NCBI RefSeq assembly: GCF_963675395.1
Contig: NZ_OY776223.1
Coordinates: 2,790,001 to 2,854,000 of the forward strand
DNA: 64,000 nucleotides
Origin: an uncultured Vibrio sp.
GTDB taxonomy: Bacteria > Pseudomonadota > Gammaproteobacteria > Enterobacterales > Vibrionaceae
Reading direction: 5' to 3'
Made by a program: the position numbers and the translations under genes. Position 1 is the first letter of the stretch. The number at the start of each line of letters is the position of its first letter. This document shows positions 55,018 through 63,611 of the stretch, piece by piece. A model generated the notes under the pieces. That model was not told where the DNA came from. It worked only from the letters and a program-made list of their open reading frames with translations, and made no database searches.

Positions 55018-56697
55018 ATGACGTTTAGTTTCCCGCTGAAAAATCGCCTGACACCTTGGTTTACGTTACTTTTTCTTTTCATCGTGATGATGAATCCTGT
55101 TTTAGTCAACGCTGCTGAGAAAAAAGAAGCACCTGCCGTATCGGAGGCAGAAGCATCCATTGATAACTTAAACATCGATATCATCGATTTAACGCAGAGT
55201 TTAACCCAGACTAATGGCGATGAGCGTGATGCGCTTCAGCTACAGCTTTTTCAAAAAAACCAGCAACTCCGCACTCAGTTGGCAACCGCAATTGAAAGAC
55301 AATCTATCCCGCACGACAAACTGATCAAATTAGTCAAAACGCAAATAAAGTACACGGAAGATGCAACGCTTTATCTGGCATCGAAAATCAAGTCGGTGAC
55401 AGAAAATTTGAACGCGGCTAAAGATGAGGAAAAGCTGTCGATCATTAATGACTATCGTGAAGTGCAGCACTATCTGGACGAGATATTTGAGGCGAGTTGG
55501 CAAAACTTAGCTTGGTTGGAGCAGTTGGATGAACAAAATAAGCGTGCTGAAACAGAATTTAAAGAAAACGTAAATAAGCGTATTCGAATGTTGTCTGCAT
55601 CCGTGCAGTACTTGAGTCAGCAGAGTGAAATTATTGGTGGGCAACTTTCTTCCAGCCCAGAGTCGGAAAAAGCCGCTCAGCAACTGAGTCAGATGATCGT
55701 CAAGCAAAGGCTGGAGATTGCAACAGATAGTCTCCGTAACTTGATGTCAATTGGTGACAAGATTGGTATAGAAACCTCTGAGTACAAGCGTCAAATATTC
55801 GAAGTCACTGGCAGTATTACTCATGATTTACTGAATAGCAAAGTTGTCTGGTCAATCGTCAGTCACTGGTCAAACTCAGCAGTAGACTGGTTAGCCGGAA
55901 ATGCGCCACAGCACCTATTTCAACTGTTTATTTTCGTATTAATTTTAGCGATTGCTCGTGCATTAGCGAAAATTACCCGCAAAGTAATGCGCAAGGCGGT
56001 TGCTTCTAAAAACTTAAAGCTCTCCCATTTGATGCAGGATTTCTTTATTTCGATGTCCGGCAAGTTCGTATGGGTGATTGGTATTATGGTCGGTCTATCG
56101 CAGATCGGCCTAAACCTAGCGCCAATCTTGACCGGTTTCGGTATTGCCGGTGTGATCATCGGTTTCGCATTGCAAGATACCTTATCCAACTTCGCTGCAG
56201 GTATGATGCTCTTAATCTACCGTCCATTTGATGTTGGTGACTTCGTTTATGCGGGGGGTGTGGATGGTAAAGTGAGTCATATGAGCTTAGTGAATACCAC
56301 AATTCGCACTTTCGACAACCAGATTATTATTGTACCGAACAGTAAAATCTGGGGTGATGTGATAAAAAACGTGACGCACGAACGCATTCGCCGCGTGGAT
56401 ATGGTTTTTGGTATTGGTTACGCTGATGACTTGCTAAAGGCGGAATCGGTACTTACGGATATCATCACTTCTCACCCGGCAGTGTTACGTACTCCTGAGC
56501 CAAATATCAAAGTGCATACGCTTAATACCTCGTCGGTGGATTTTATTGTTCGTCCTTGGGTGAAAACCGACGATTACTGGGACGTTTACTGGGATGTCAC
56601 CAAGGAAGTGAAGCTTCGCTTTGACCGCGAGGGTATCTCCATCCCATTCCCTCAACAGGATGTACATCTGCATATGGTTGAGAAGAAAGACGCTTAA
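55018..56697 (+). CDS. MscS-family mechanosensitive ion channel with long N-terminal domain
   Basis: A 559-residue channel. A signal peptide (to about residue 33) is followed by an extended periplasmic helical domain (about 35-280), then membrane helices. The pore-lining TM3 and MscS signature are seen in 'GVIIGFALQDTLSNFAAGMMLLIYRPFDVGDFVYAGG', and the cytoplasmic beta domain and C-terminal cage follow ('NQIIIVPNSKIWGDVIKNVTH'). The exported helical domain places it with the MscK/YnaI-like larger members. GAGG precedes ATG. Its terminator has been split by the IS element just downstream. Confidence 0.92.
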   Translation: MTFSFPLKNRLTPWFTLLFLFIVMMNPVLVNAAEKKEAPAVSEAEASIDNLNIDIIDLTQSLTQTNGDERDALQLQLFQKNQQLRTQLATAIERQSIPHDKLIKLVKTQIKYTEDATLYLASKIKSVTENLNAAKDEEKLSIINDYREVQHYLDEIFEASWQNLAWLEQLDEQNKRAETEFKENVNKRIRMLSASVQYLSQQSEIIGGQLSSSPESEKAAQQLSQMIVKQRLEIATDSLRNLMSIGDKIGIETSEYKRQIFEVTGSITHDLLNSKVVWSIVSHWSNSAVDWLAGNAPQHLFQLFIFVLILAIARALAKITRKVMRKAVASKNLKLSHLMQDFFISMSGKFVWVIGIMVGLSQIGLNLAPILTGFGIAGVIIGFALQDTLSNFAAGMMLLIYRPFDVGDFVYAGGVDGKVSHMSLVNTTIRTFDNQIIIVPNSKIWGDVIKNVTHERIRRVDMVFGIGYADDLLKAESVLTDIITSHPAVLRTPEPNIKVHTLNTSSVDFIVRPWVKTDDYWDVYWDVTKEVKLRFDREGISIPFPQQDVHLHMVEKKDA

Positions 56698-56718
56698 TTG
56701 CTCGCCCTCTATTTGGAA

Positions 56719-56742
56719 AAGCACTCACATTGTTGAGTGCTT
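56719..56742 (+). terminator. Interrupted terminator of the mscS-type gene
   Basis: AAGCACTCA / TGAGTGCTT stem. The bases after the stem are IS sequence, not a T run. A T5 run lies just beyond the far IS end at 58058-58062; joining the two ends restores a standard terminator. Confidence 0.75.
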
Positions 56743-56747
56743 AATTA

Positions 56748-56760
56748 TATGGTCCGCCTC
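56748..56760 (+). repeat. Left subterminal inverted repeat of the IS
   Basis: TATGGTCCGCCTC, exact complement of 58043-58055. Confidence 0.9.
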
Positions 56761-56807
56761 ACTCTCAAGCCTACGCTTAGAGTAGGCAGTTAAATGAGGT
56801 GAACCAT

Positions 56808-57827
56808 ATGTCTTCCATTTATATTCTTGGCATTGATTTAGGTAAGCATTCCTTCCATGTAGTCGCACATAACTTCTCAGGCAAAGAAGTATTACGCAGG
56901 AAGTACAACCGCACCCAACTTCTTTCATTCCTTGCGACTCTAGAGACCACAACCATTGCATTTGAAGCTTGCGGCGGTGCTCATTGGCTAGCCCGAAAAT
57001 GTGAGGAATTCGGTCATCAAGTTCGACTCATCCCTCCCCAATATGTCAAACCTTACGTTAAAGGTAACAAAAACGATTTTATTGATGCCTCGGCTATCGC
57101 CGAAGCGGCAAGTCGCCCATCCATGCGCTTTGTTGCAATAAAGACGGAAGAAGCTCAGGTGATCGCCTCTATACATCGTATTCGGGATGGCTACATCAAA
57201 GAGCGTACAGCCTGTATGTCTCGTATTGGCGCGATATTGCTAGAGTTTGGTCTGAGCTTACCTAAAGGGCATGCAAAGATGAAAGTGCTCTTCCAATGGT
57301 TAGCAGACCAAAACCAAGCGCTTCCTCAGAGTCTCATGCGTGAACTTCGTTGTGTTCACGAGCATTACTGTTATCTGAATGGGCAAGTCAAAGCTCAAGA
57401 TAAGAAACTCCATGATATCTCCGAAAACAATGAGCTTGCTCAGTTGTTAAAGACCATTCCTGGGGTCGGGGACTTAACGGCAACACTTTGTATTGCCGAT
57501 GTCAGCTCATCAGAGAATTTCAAAAATGGCCGAAATATGGCGGCGTGGCTCGGTTTGGTTCCAAGGCAATTTTCTACGGGAGGAAAGCCTAAACTACTGG
57601 GCGTAAGTAAGCGAGGAAATAAGCAGCTTCGGACCTTGTTTGTTCATGGTGCGAGAGCGGTACTCTCCAGACCTGAAACTACAGGAAAAGCCTTTGGTCA
57701 GTGGTTAGTTGACCTGAGAGCAATTAAACCATTTAACGTTGTGGTGGTAGCACTTGCGAACAAGCTGGTAAGAATAGCTTGGGCGGTGCTTCAACACCGC
57801 CAAGCTTTTAAGGCTGTACAGCCGTAA
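56808..57827 (+). CDS. IS110-family DEDD transposase/recombinase
   Basis: A 339-residue recombinase. The N-terminal RuvC-like DEDD domain shows the Asp in 'YILGIDLGKHSFHVV', Glu in 'TIAFEACGGAHWLARK' and Asp pair in 'KNDFIDASAIAEAA'. The C-terminal Transposase_20 domain has 'LKTIPGVGDLTATLCIADV' and 'GRNMAAWLGLVPRQFSTGGKPKLLGVSKRGNKQLR', which holds the catalytic Ser. ATG 56808 has GAGGTGAA just upstream; GTG 56799 is in frame. The gene appears intact, so the element may be active. Confidence 0.95.
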   Translation: MSSIYILGIDLGKHSFHVVAHNFSGKEVLRRKYNRTQLLSFLATLETTTIAFEACGGAHWLARKCEEFGHQVRLIPPQYVKPYVKGNKNDFIDASAIAEAASRPSMRFVAIKTEEAQVIASIHRIRDGYIKERTACMSRIGAILLEFGLSLPKGHAKMKVLFQWLADQNQALPQSLMRELRCVHEHYCYLNGQVKAQDKKLHDISENNELAQLLKTIPGVGDLTATLCIADVSSSENFKNGRNMAAWLGLVPRQFSTGGKPKLLGVSKRGNKQLRTLFVHGARAVLSRPETTGKAFGQWLVDLRAIKPFNVVVVALANKLVRIAWAVLQHRQAFKAVQP

Positions 57828-58042
57828 CCAAGTTTGCAACGCCAATGAACGGGATGACAAAAACGGTCAATCGGCCAGATTAAGAACCTGACACAAAAAA
57901 CAGCATCAAATGCTTTGGGCTTTTTGAGGATAATCTGGCGCAGATATCATCGTGGAGCTGGGAAGCGATTGCTCCCCAACAGGGACTCCGAATACATTAG
58001 CGCAAACCAACTCCGTCACTAGTAAATTGTAGTTGCAATCTA
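57828..58042 (+). ncRNA. Candidate IS guide (bridge/seek) RNA region
   Basis: In IS1111-group elements the RNA that pairs with donor and target DNA is encoded in the 3' non-coding end. Here about 215 non-coding bases lie between the transposase stop and the right repeat, against about 50 on the left, which fits. Local stems are visible, for example TCAAA/TTTGA around 57906-57927. Exact RNA ends and loops cannot be fixed by eye. Confidence 0.6.
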
Positions 58043-58055
58043 GAGGCGGACCATA
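58043..58055 (-). repeat. Right subterminal inverted repeat of the IS
   Basis: GAGGCGGACCATA, exact complement of 56748-56760. Confidence 0.9.
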
Positions 58056-58156
58056 CATTTTTGTTTCTATCGGGTAGAGAGGTTCAAGTATTGAGTTAGC
58101 CGAAGCCTTGCAAAACAATCAGATGCACAGGTTGGTGTTACCTCAGTTTTCACCCA

Positions 58157-58183
58157 TAAAAAAACGCTCTCGTGGGAGAGCGT
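58157..58183 (-). terminator. Terminator of the alkaline phosphatase gene
   Basis: ACGCTCTC / GAGAGCGT with a GTGG loop; on the minus strand a run of seven T follows. Confidence 0.92.
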
Positions 58184-58221
58184 CTGAAAAACCACAAAGT
58201 GGTAAAGTAAGTGCAAAGTGA

Positions 58222-59799
58222 TTAGTTGATTTGCTGCTTTAGGAATTCACCCAGCTCAGAGTGATGCATGATTTTGGAAACTGGGAGAATTTTCTCCGCA
58301 GGGCCCCAAGCAAATACATTCACAGGAGTATGCGTGTGTGTACCTGTGCCCCATACCGTGTTTTGGCCCGTAGCGTGCTCACGCGCAATCAAGTTTGTGC
58401 GGTCATTGTATGGAAAGAATGCATCAAAATCGTGAATGGCTGGTACTTGCTCTTGTGCCAGGTAGCTATGACCTTCTACATGATATGGGTTTGGCTTATC
58501 TTGTATAATGTGCGCAGCTTGATCCGCCGTGATAGGGAAATCGCTATTCTCGTTGATGATCTTCGCTAAGTTTTCCGCTGTTCTATCTGCTTCAGGTAAT
58601 GCTGCGAATTTATCCAACATGCCGTAGTAACTGGTTTTTTGGTTGTACAAGCCATCAAGGATAGAGAAATCACCGAAGTTAAAGTTAGGCGCGTAGTCTC
58701 TGTTTTTGAACGCTTCGCCGCTGCGCTTCTCAGGTTTTGGCAGATTTGCAGATGAATAGCTGAAGCCAAAAGAGCCAGTTTCATGGTCAGCCGTCACGAC
58801 GATAAGTGTGTCATCGCGTCCTTTCGCCCATTCGTAAACAGAGTTCACCGCTTCATCAAACTTAATCATTTCGTGAAGCATGGTGCCCGCATCGTTGCTG
58901 TGTCCAGCCCAGTCGATTTGACCGCCTTCGACCATTAGGAAGAAGCCATCTTCATCTTTTGATAGAACATCCAATGCCTTTACGGTCATCTCTTTAAGAG
59001 AAGGTTGTGTGCGTTTTGGATCGTTTTTACTTTGGCTGTACGCGATGCCATCGGCCATGCCCGAGTTAGCAAAAAGCCCGAGTAATTTGTCACCTTTTGC
59101 TTCAGCTAGCATATCGCGGCTGAATGCCAGGCTATAGCCTTCTTCTTGAGCTTCAGTCAGCAAGTTGCGCTCGTCTTTACGTTTAGATTTAAGAGCAACA
59201 TTACCTTGAGTGAGTTTCTCAAGCTGCTTGTAAGTGTCGCCTTTGTCATTCGCTGAACTTGGAATCCAGTGACGAAGACCACCAGAAAGCAGTACATCGA
59301 CGTTTGTTTCTAGCATGTCGACAGCAATGTCGTTTTCTAAAGAACGGTGAGGTTGATGAGCGGCAAAGGCTGCTGGTGTAGCGTGCGTCATGCGCGTATC
59401 AGAAACCAAGCCAGTTGCTTTACCTTTGCTTTTGGCTTTTTCCAAAATGGTTTCAACGTGGTTGCCTTGGCTATCAATACCAATTACTTCTGAAGCGGTT
59501 GGCATTCCAGTCGCTAGCATCGTCGCAGAGCAAGCAGAGTCGACTACGATAGCATCTTCAGGGTTAGTCAAAGAAGATCCAATCACACCTTCTTGTGCCA
59601 ATTTGTAAAGGGCTGTGGTTTCGCCTTTATAAATTGAGTGCGGAGCATGGTTTGCGTAGGTTTCGAGTAGGCCTACTTGCTGAGGGCCCATACCATCACC
59701 AATCATCAAAATGACGTTTTTGATCTCTGCTGAAAGGGCATTGAAAGAGAGTGTTGAGGCAGCAAGAGCGGTAACTACAGGGTATGCTAAGCGCTTCAT
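58222..59799 (-). CDS. Alkaline phosphatase (PhoA-like), secreted
   Basis: A 525-residue periplasmic or secreted phosphomonoesterase from ATG 59799 (MKRLAYPVVTALAASTLSFNALSA|E, signal peptide). The metal-binding Asp35 is in 'MIGDGMGPQQ' and the nucleophile Ser88 in 'VVDSACSATMLATG'. Other metal ligands are in 'VEGGQIDWAGHSNDAG' and 'VVTADHETGSFGF', and the late His in 'GTHTHTPVNVFAWGP'. It is longer than E. coli PhoA (471), as is common for vibrio alkaline phosphatases with an insert. AAGGAAA precedes the ATG. No clear Pho box was found upstream. Confidence 0.94.
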   Translation of the reverse strand: MKRLAYPVVTALAASTLSFNALSAEIKNVILMIGDGMGPQQVGLLETYANHAPHSIYKGETTALYKLAQEGVIGSSLTNPEDAIVVDSACSATMLATGMPTASEVIGIDSQGNHVETILEKAKSKGKATGLVSDTRMTHATPAAFAAHQPHRSLENDIAVDMLETNVDVLLSGGLRHWIPSSANDKGDTYKQLEKLTQGNVALKSKRKDERNLLTEAQEEGYSLAFSRDMLAEAKGDKLLGLFANSGMADGIAYSQSKNDPKRTQPSLKEMTVKALDVLSKDEDGFFLMVEGGQIDWAGHSNDAGTMLHEMIKFDEAVNSVYEWAKGRDDTLIVVTADHETGSFGFSYSSANLPKPEKRSGEAFKNRDYAPNFNFGDFSILDGLYNQKTSYYGMLDKFAALPEADRTAENLAKIINENSDFPITADQAAHIIQDKPNPYHVEGHSYLAQEQVPAIHDFDAFFPYNDRTNLIAREHATGQNTVWGTGTHTHTPVNVFAWGPAEKILPVSKIMHHSELGEFLKQQIN

Positions 59800-59845
59800 T
59801 GTATTTTCCTTGTCTATTAAAAGCGCAGGCATTAAAACAACAAAT

Positions 59846-59869
59846 CATGACACTTTTGTGTAAGTCATG
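59846..59869. promoter_or_regulatory. Palindrome upstream of the alkaline phosphatase gene
   Basis: CATGAC (59846-59851) and GTCATG (59864-59869) flank ACTTTTGTGTAA, itself partly symmetric. It lies about 50 bases before the start codon and may be a regulator site; it does not match the Pho box. Confidence 0.35.
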
Positions 59870-59959
59870 AAAGCTTAACCAGTTTGTCATTTTTTATTTA
59901 CTAGTGAATTGCCCATCGAGCCAATAAGTCGTGACCGACTGGGCAATGTTCTTAGGCTT

Positions 59960-60319
59960 TTACGCAAGCGCGAGAATAATGCCTCCCACACTCAAAGCGG
60001 CAGAGAGATATTGTCCTGCAGAGTAGGAGCTATCTTCCTCTTCCTCGATTTTATCAGGGCGGTCCATTCCCAAAGCACCATGCGTAAATGATTCGACCTT
60101 TTCTCCAACCGTCTTATTCTCCGCTTCCGATTTTTTACTTTCGTGATCGATTTCTTGTAGAGCGGTAAGAAGCGCCTTGCCTTCAGGAGAAAGTGTGACT
60201 TTGTTTTGTTCCACTTTTATTGGTGACGCGTTGATTTCTTCTGTGGGTTTAGCAGATGAAGACAACGTGGATTGCAGATTTGCGTAAGTATTAACTTGAT
60301 TGCTTCCTACTGGATTCAT
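59960..60319 (-). CDS. Hypothetical protein with hydrophobic C-terminus
   Basis: A 119-residue protein from ATG 60319 (MNPVGSNQVNTYANLQ), which has AGGAGT 6 bases upstream; the frame is open earlier but without a ribosome site. Low-complexity Ser/Thr/Glu-rich N-terminal half, a central helix 'KVTLSPEGKALLTALQEIDHES', an acidic 'EEEEDSS' patch and a C-terminal hydrophobic stretch 'SAALSVGGIILALA'. No known domain recognised. The 'LSPEGK.L' motif is seen in small uncharacterised proteins of marine gamma-proteobacteria. Confidence 0.78.
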   Translation of the reverse strand: MNPVGSNQVNTYANLQSTLSSSAKPTEEINASPIKVEQNKVTLSPEGKALLTALQEIDHESKKSEAENKTVGEKVESFTHGALGMDRPDKIEEEEDSSYSAGQYLSAALSVGGIILALA

Positions 60320-60521
60320 CGAATACTCCTTGTAAATCGACACTCGCTCATTGAGTGTGGTTAAAAAGCAGTTATTGACTTTATCGGCAACGTTTGGCAA
60401 TTCTTAAATAGTTCAAATAAAAACAGGCCTGTTCTTGCCGCCTCTGATGGCTATTCAGAGACTCAAGCAAAAAGCAGACCGATAAATTTATTTGACGCTA
60501 TAGGTCACGATTGGTAATGGC

Positions 60522-61460
60522 TTATTGACACTCCAGGTCAGTATTACGCGTGATCCGGTGACTAAAGGCTTTCATACGGTTGCTGTCTTGCACGTAGCGA
60601 ACAGGTGGCGCTAACACTTCAAGCTGATAATCAGAGCTATCTGTGGTGACGTCGGTGACGGGTGTTACCACTACAACGTTTAAGCGGGGATTGCGGTTCA
60701 GAATCGAAGTCGCCGTGCCTAATCCGCCCTCGGTGTGGAACTTTCCTGCCACATGCACAACTTGAGTTCCCGGATATTTAGCCAGGTAATGAGCGATGGA
60801 TTCTGCCATGGTTTCATCCCAGGTCATTTGTGCCGCGTACAGTTTTTCTGTTTGCTCCAGCCCGCCGTGATGCATGGAAGCCATAAACTTTTCCTTGTAC
60901 AGACTGCCATCGGTATTGATGGTCTCAGCGACCAAATGACGCTCTTTGCTATCGAGCTTGTTGAGGTAGTCGATACCTTGGCGTCCTATGCAGCGTACAA
61001 TTTTTCTCGGCGCGTTCGCCGCGATTACCGGAATATCTGCACGTCTTGCAAACTCGATAAGTGGACGATAGTCACTCTCATAGTTTGGCCAGGCGTTGCT
61101 TTGCTGAATGAAGGTTTGTTCACCAATCTGGCCATTTAAATACTCGTCCAATACGTCTTGTTTATCGCGAGTGATTTGTTCCATTGAGAGGGCAATGGGA
61201 CGTTGTCCCTTGGATAATTGCTTCAGCATGTCTGTCTGAAAACGGTGGATACCTGCATGTGTATGCAATTCACCTATCAAGAGCACATCGGCTTGTTGTA
61301 ACTCACGTGTAAGGTGATTGATAGAAATAGGGGTACCTGATGGGGAGTACAGCTTGTAATCGTAAAAGCTGGTCACGTCAACAGAACTGGGAATAGAGCT
61401 TGCTGAGGTACAACCAGCAAGCACAATAGCAAACACAAAACTTAAAATAGAAAGGCGCAT
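60522..61460 (-). CDS. ChaN-family haem-binding lipoprotein
   Basis: A 312-residue lipoprotein from ATG 61460 (MRLSILSFVFAIVLAGCTS; acylated Cys17) with the ChaN domain (PF04187). The hallmark 'LLIGELHTHAGIHRFQTDML' and the later 'VVHVAGKFHTEGGLGTAT' carry conserved Glu/His residues. Campylobacter ChaN binds two haems and is linked to iron uptake. The usual iron neighbours are not present here. GAGG lies just before ATG. Confidence 0.87.
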   Translation of the reverse strand: MRLSILSFVFAIVLAGCTSASSIPSSVDVTSFYDYKLYSPSGTPISINHLTRELQQADVLLIGELHTHAGIHRFQTDMLKQLSKGQRPIALSMEQITRDKQDVLDEYLNGQIGEQTFIQQSNAWPNYESDYRPLIEFARRADIPVIAANAPRKIVRCIGRQGIDYLNKLDSKERHLVAETINTDGSLYKEKFMASMHHGGLEQTEKLYAAQMTWDETMAESIAHYLAKYPGTQVVHVAGKFHTEGGLGTATSILNRNPRLNVVVVTPVTDVTTDSSDYQLEVLAPPVRYVQDSNRMKAFSHRITRNTDLECQ

Positions 61461-61559
61461 AGGGAGCCTCCAAAAATGTCTAAGAGATATTTGTGGAGGC
61501 AACAGGGCTTAACTAAAGTCAATCAGAGCTATGCTTACCTGGGCAGAGCTTTAGCGGTA

Positions 61560-62384
61560 TTAATGCGTGGATTTACGGTATACACGCAACATAAAATCGG
61601 CCTCACATTGGAAAAGTGTAGTGGATTTTAGCTCTTCACGGAGTTTGTCAGAGGCTTTCCAGGCGAATGGTGTCATTTGTAACAAGTCGAACGCTGCACC
61701 ATCTTTTAAATCCATTACGTAGTTGAGTTGCTGCTGGTGTTCAAGCTGGTAGCCTTCGATAACCTCTGGTTCTTCATTGTGAAGGCGAACGTCCTGGTAA
61801 ATGCGTTCGCGAAGCTGATACAGGTGGCGCCCTGCTGGAGTAACAGTAATAACCACACCGTTGTCTTTTACAACTCGCTTCAGCTCTTCCGCCTTACATG
61901 GCGCGTAGATTCGCAGAATCGCATCTAAAGATTGATCCGCGAATGGAAGTCGATGGCTTGAGGCAACACTAAAATGACAATCTGGGTAGCGTTTGGCCGC
62001 ATAGCGAATCGCGATTTTTGAGATATCTAAACCATAGGTGACGGCTTGTTCATCTTGCGCCTGCAATGATTTTTGGACCTGATCGGTGTAATAGCCTTCG
62101 CCACAGCCAATATCCAACAATTGGTGTGTGGTTCCCTTGGTGTACTCCGTACTAATACGGGCGACTTCTTGGCACATCGGGTCGTAATATTTCCCTTCCA
62201 GAAAGCGACGACGCGATTGCATCATCTCTTTGTTATCGCCGGGGTCTTTAGAACGTTTATGATGGACTGGCATCAGATTCACGTAGCCTTCTTTTGCCAT
62301 GTCGAATTGATGGTTATTTTCACACTTAAACGTCTTTGCGTGTAACACAAGAGGCTGGTGGCATAGAGGGCATTGATAGTTCAT
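61560..62384 (-). CDS. rlmA: RlmA, 23S rRNA guanine-745 N1-methyltransferase
   Basis: RlmA methylates G745 in helix 35 of 23S rRNA. The 274-residue protein from ATG 62384 has the N-terminal zinc finger (Cys5, Cys8, Cys21, His25 in 'YQCPLCHQPLV...FKCENNHQFD'), the family stretch 'KEGYVNLMPVHHKRSKDPGDNKEM' and SAM motif I 'LLDIGCGEGYYTDQV'. The protein is complete. Because zinc finger and linker match well, RlmA(I) is preferred over TlrB-type resistance enzymes. Confidence 0.95.
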   Translation of the reverse strand: MNYQCPLCHQPLVLHAKTFKCENNHQFDMAKEGYVNLMPVHHKRSKDPGDNKEMMQSRRRFLEGKYYDPMCQEVARISTEYTKGTTHQLLDIGCGEGYYTDQVQKSLQAQDEQAVTYGLDISKIAIRYAAKRYPDCHFSVASSHRLPFADQSLDAILRIYAPCKAEELKRVVKDNGVVITVTPAGRHLYQLRERIYQDVRLHNEEPEVIEGYQLEHQQQLNYVMDLKDGAAFDLLQMTPFAWKASDKLREELKSTTLFQCEADFMLRVYRKSTH

Positions 62385-62551
62385 GACGATCTCGAGCTGA
62401 AAGTAAGGCGACAAATTCTATCAAAAAGCGCGACTTTTAGTGAAACAAAAACCGTTAAACAGCTGCGAAGAGTGCCAGTTAGAACTAGAGAACATAAATA
62501 ATAGGCGTTGATTTAAATGGACGATGAGAGTTAGGGTTGCCTGAAATAAAA

Positions 62552-62569
62552 AGCCGGCGTAAACCGGCT
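62552..62569 (-). terminator. Terminator of yeaD
   Basis: AGCCGG / CCGGCT stem; on the minus strand TTTTATTTC follows. Confidence 0.8.
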
Positions 62570-62578
62570 GTGACGCGG

Positions 62579-63463
62579 TTATTGTGCTGAAACTACGGTA
62601 ACCAGTTCGTAGCTTTCACCTGGTTGCAAGGTTTTGCCTTGATCAACGCTGGAAGCATGCAGAGCGGACTCGACACATAGCATGGTTTCGTAACCATTAT
62701 CAGCCATGTCTGCCATTGATTGGGCGCCTTCTGCCCACGGGTTCCATAAAACTGCCGAGTTGTGACCGTGGTTTTCTACACTTAGAGTACGCTTAAATAC
62801 AGGGTCTTTGACTAAGATCTGAGCTTCAGGCTGTGTGTATACACGGTCTATGGTGTCGGTCAGTTGCAGAACTTCGTCACCTTGACATACTTCGCCATCT
62901 TTTAGGCTGTCGATGTATTCGCTGCCCATACCTGAGGTTTGGGTTTGTAAAACATCACCGACGTTAAGGTAAGTATGCAGCGCTCCAGAGAAGGTCCAGG
63001 CTTCGTCATCGATATTCAGTACTTTCAGAGTCACTTTCAGCTCGTTGCCAACTTCAACCAAAAGGCGAGCTTCAAACATATGCGGCCAGATTTGGTTTGT
63101 TTCTTCTCTTGGGAACAACGCAAGTTCGACAATCACACCATTTTCATTTTCACGGTGTTCAATCAGCTCCCATTCTGTTGTGCGCGCAAAACCATGAGCT
63201 GGTGCTGCAATACGGCCAAACCACGGCCAGCATACTGGAATACCACCACGCAAAGCGGCTTTGCCATCGAATATCGCTTTTTCACTCATCCAGATTAGGT
63301 CTTCCTGACCTTGTGGTTTATAGGACACCACGTGACCGCCGTGTAAAGCGATGCCAGCGGTTGCTTTATCGTGAATGATTCGAACCACTTTTACCTGATC
63401 AACTTCTACTACGGTGACATTGTCTGAAAGAACGGTTAGGGCAGGAAGGGTGTTTAAATCCAT
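62579..63463 (-). CDS. yeaD: YeaD-type D-hexose-6-phosphate mutarotase
   Basis: A 294-residue aldose-1-epimerase-fold protein of the glucose-6-phosphate 1-epimerase group. Visible are 'GIALHGGHVVSYKPQGQEDLIWMSE', 'ALRGGIPVCWPWFG', 'AHGFARTTEWELI' (catalytic His region), 'ALHTYLNVGD' and a late Glu in 'ETMLCVESA'. Such enzymes interconvert anomers of hexose 6-phosphates. It lies directly downstream of gapA, the same order as E. coli gapA-yeaD, with a terminator between them. Confidence 0.94.
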   Translation of the reverse strand: MDLNTLPALTVLSDNVTVVEVDQVKVVRIIHDKATAGIALHGGHVVSYKPQGQEDLIWMSEKAIFDGKAALRGGIPVCWPWFGRIAAPAHGFARTTEWELIEHRENENGVIVELALFPREETNQIWPHMFEARLLVEVGNELKVTLKVLNIDDEAWTFSGALHTYLNVGDVLQTQTSGMGSEYIDSLKDGEVCQGDEVLQLTDTIDRVYTQPEAQILVKDPVFKRTLSVENHGHNSAVLWNPWAEGAQSMADMADNGYETMLCVESALHASSVDQGKTLQPGESYELVTVVSAQ

Positions 63464-63548
63464 CTGATTATTTTCCTATCGCTGGGGAGAGGTGAGTATT
63501 TAGCTCGTGAGCACGGGGCACTCAAATACCACTCTCAAATTCCAGATA

Positions 63549-63573
63549 CAAAAAAGGCGACTATCAAGCCGCC
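63549..63573 (-). terminator. Terminator of gapA
   Basis: AGGCG / CGCCT stem with a 10-base loop; a run of seven T follows on the minus strand. Confidence 0.82.
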
Positions 63574-63611
63574 TCTTTTCAACTCAGTTAAGAGCTAATC
63601 ACTGTTTCTAA

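Larger units (their letters stand above)
56741..58057 (+). mobile_element. IS1111-group (IS110 family) insertion sequence
   Basis: About 1.3 kb. It carries one transposase gene and a 13-bp perfect subterminal inverted repeat, TATGGTCCGCCTC at 56748-56760 and its complement at 58043-58055. Subterminal repeats and a long 3' non-coding end are marks of the IS1111 group; plain IS110 elements lack the repeats. No target duplication is expected or seen. The boundaries are inferred from the usual offsets of the repeats (about 7 and 3 bases) and from the fit to the split terminator. Confidence 0.88.

Noticed and set aside
56741..58057. IS110 group proper
   Set aside because: Clear 13-bp subterminal inverted repeats and the long non-coding 3' end place it in the IS1111 group.
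59800..59880. Pho box before the alkaline phosphatase gene
   Set aside because: The visible palindrome CATGAC/GTCATG does not match the direct-repeat Pho box pattern.
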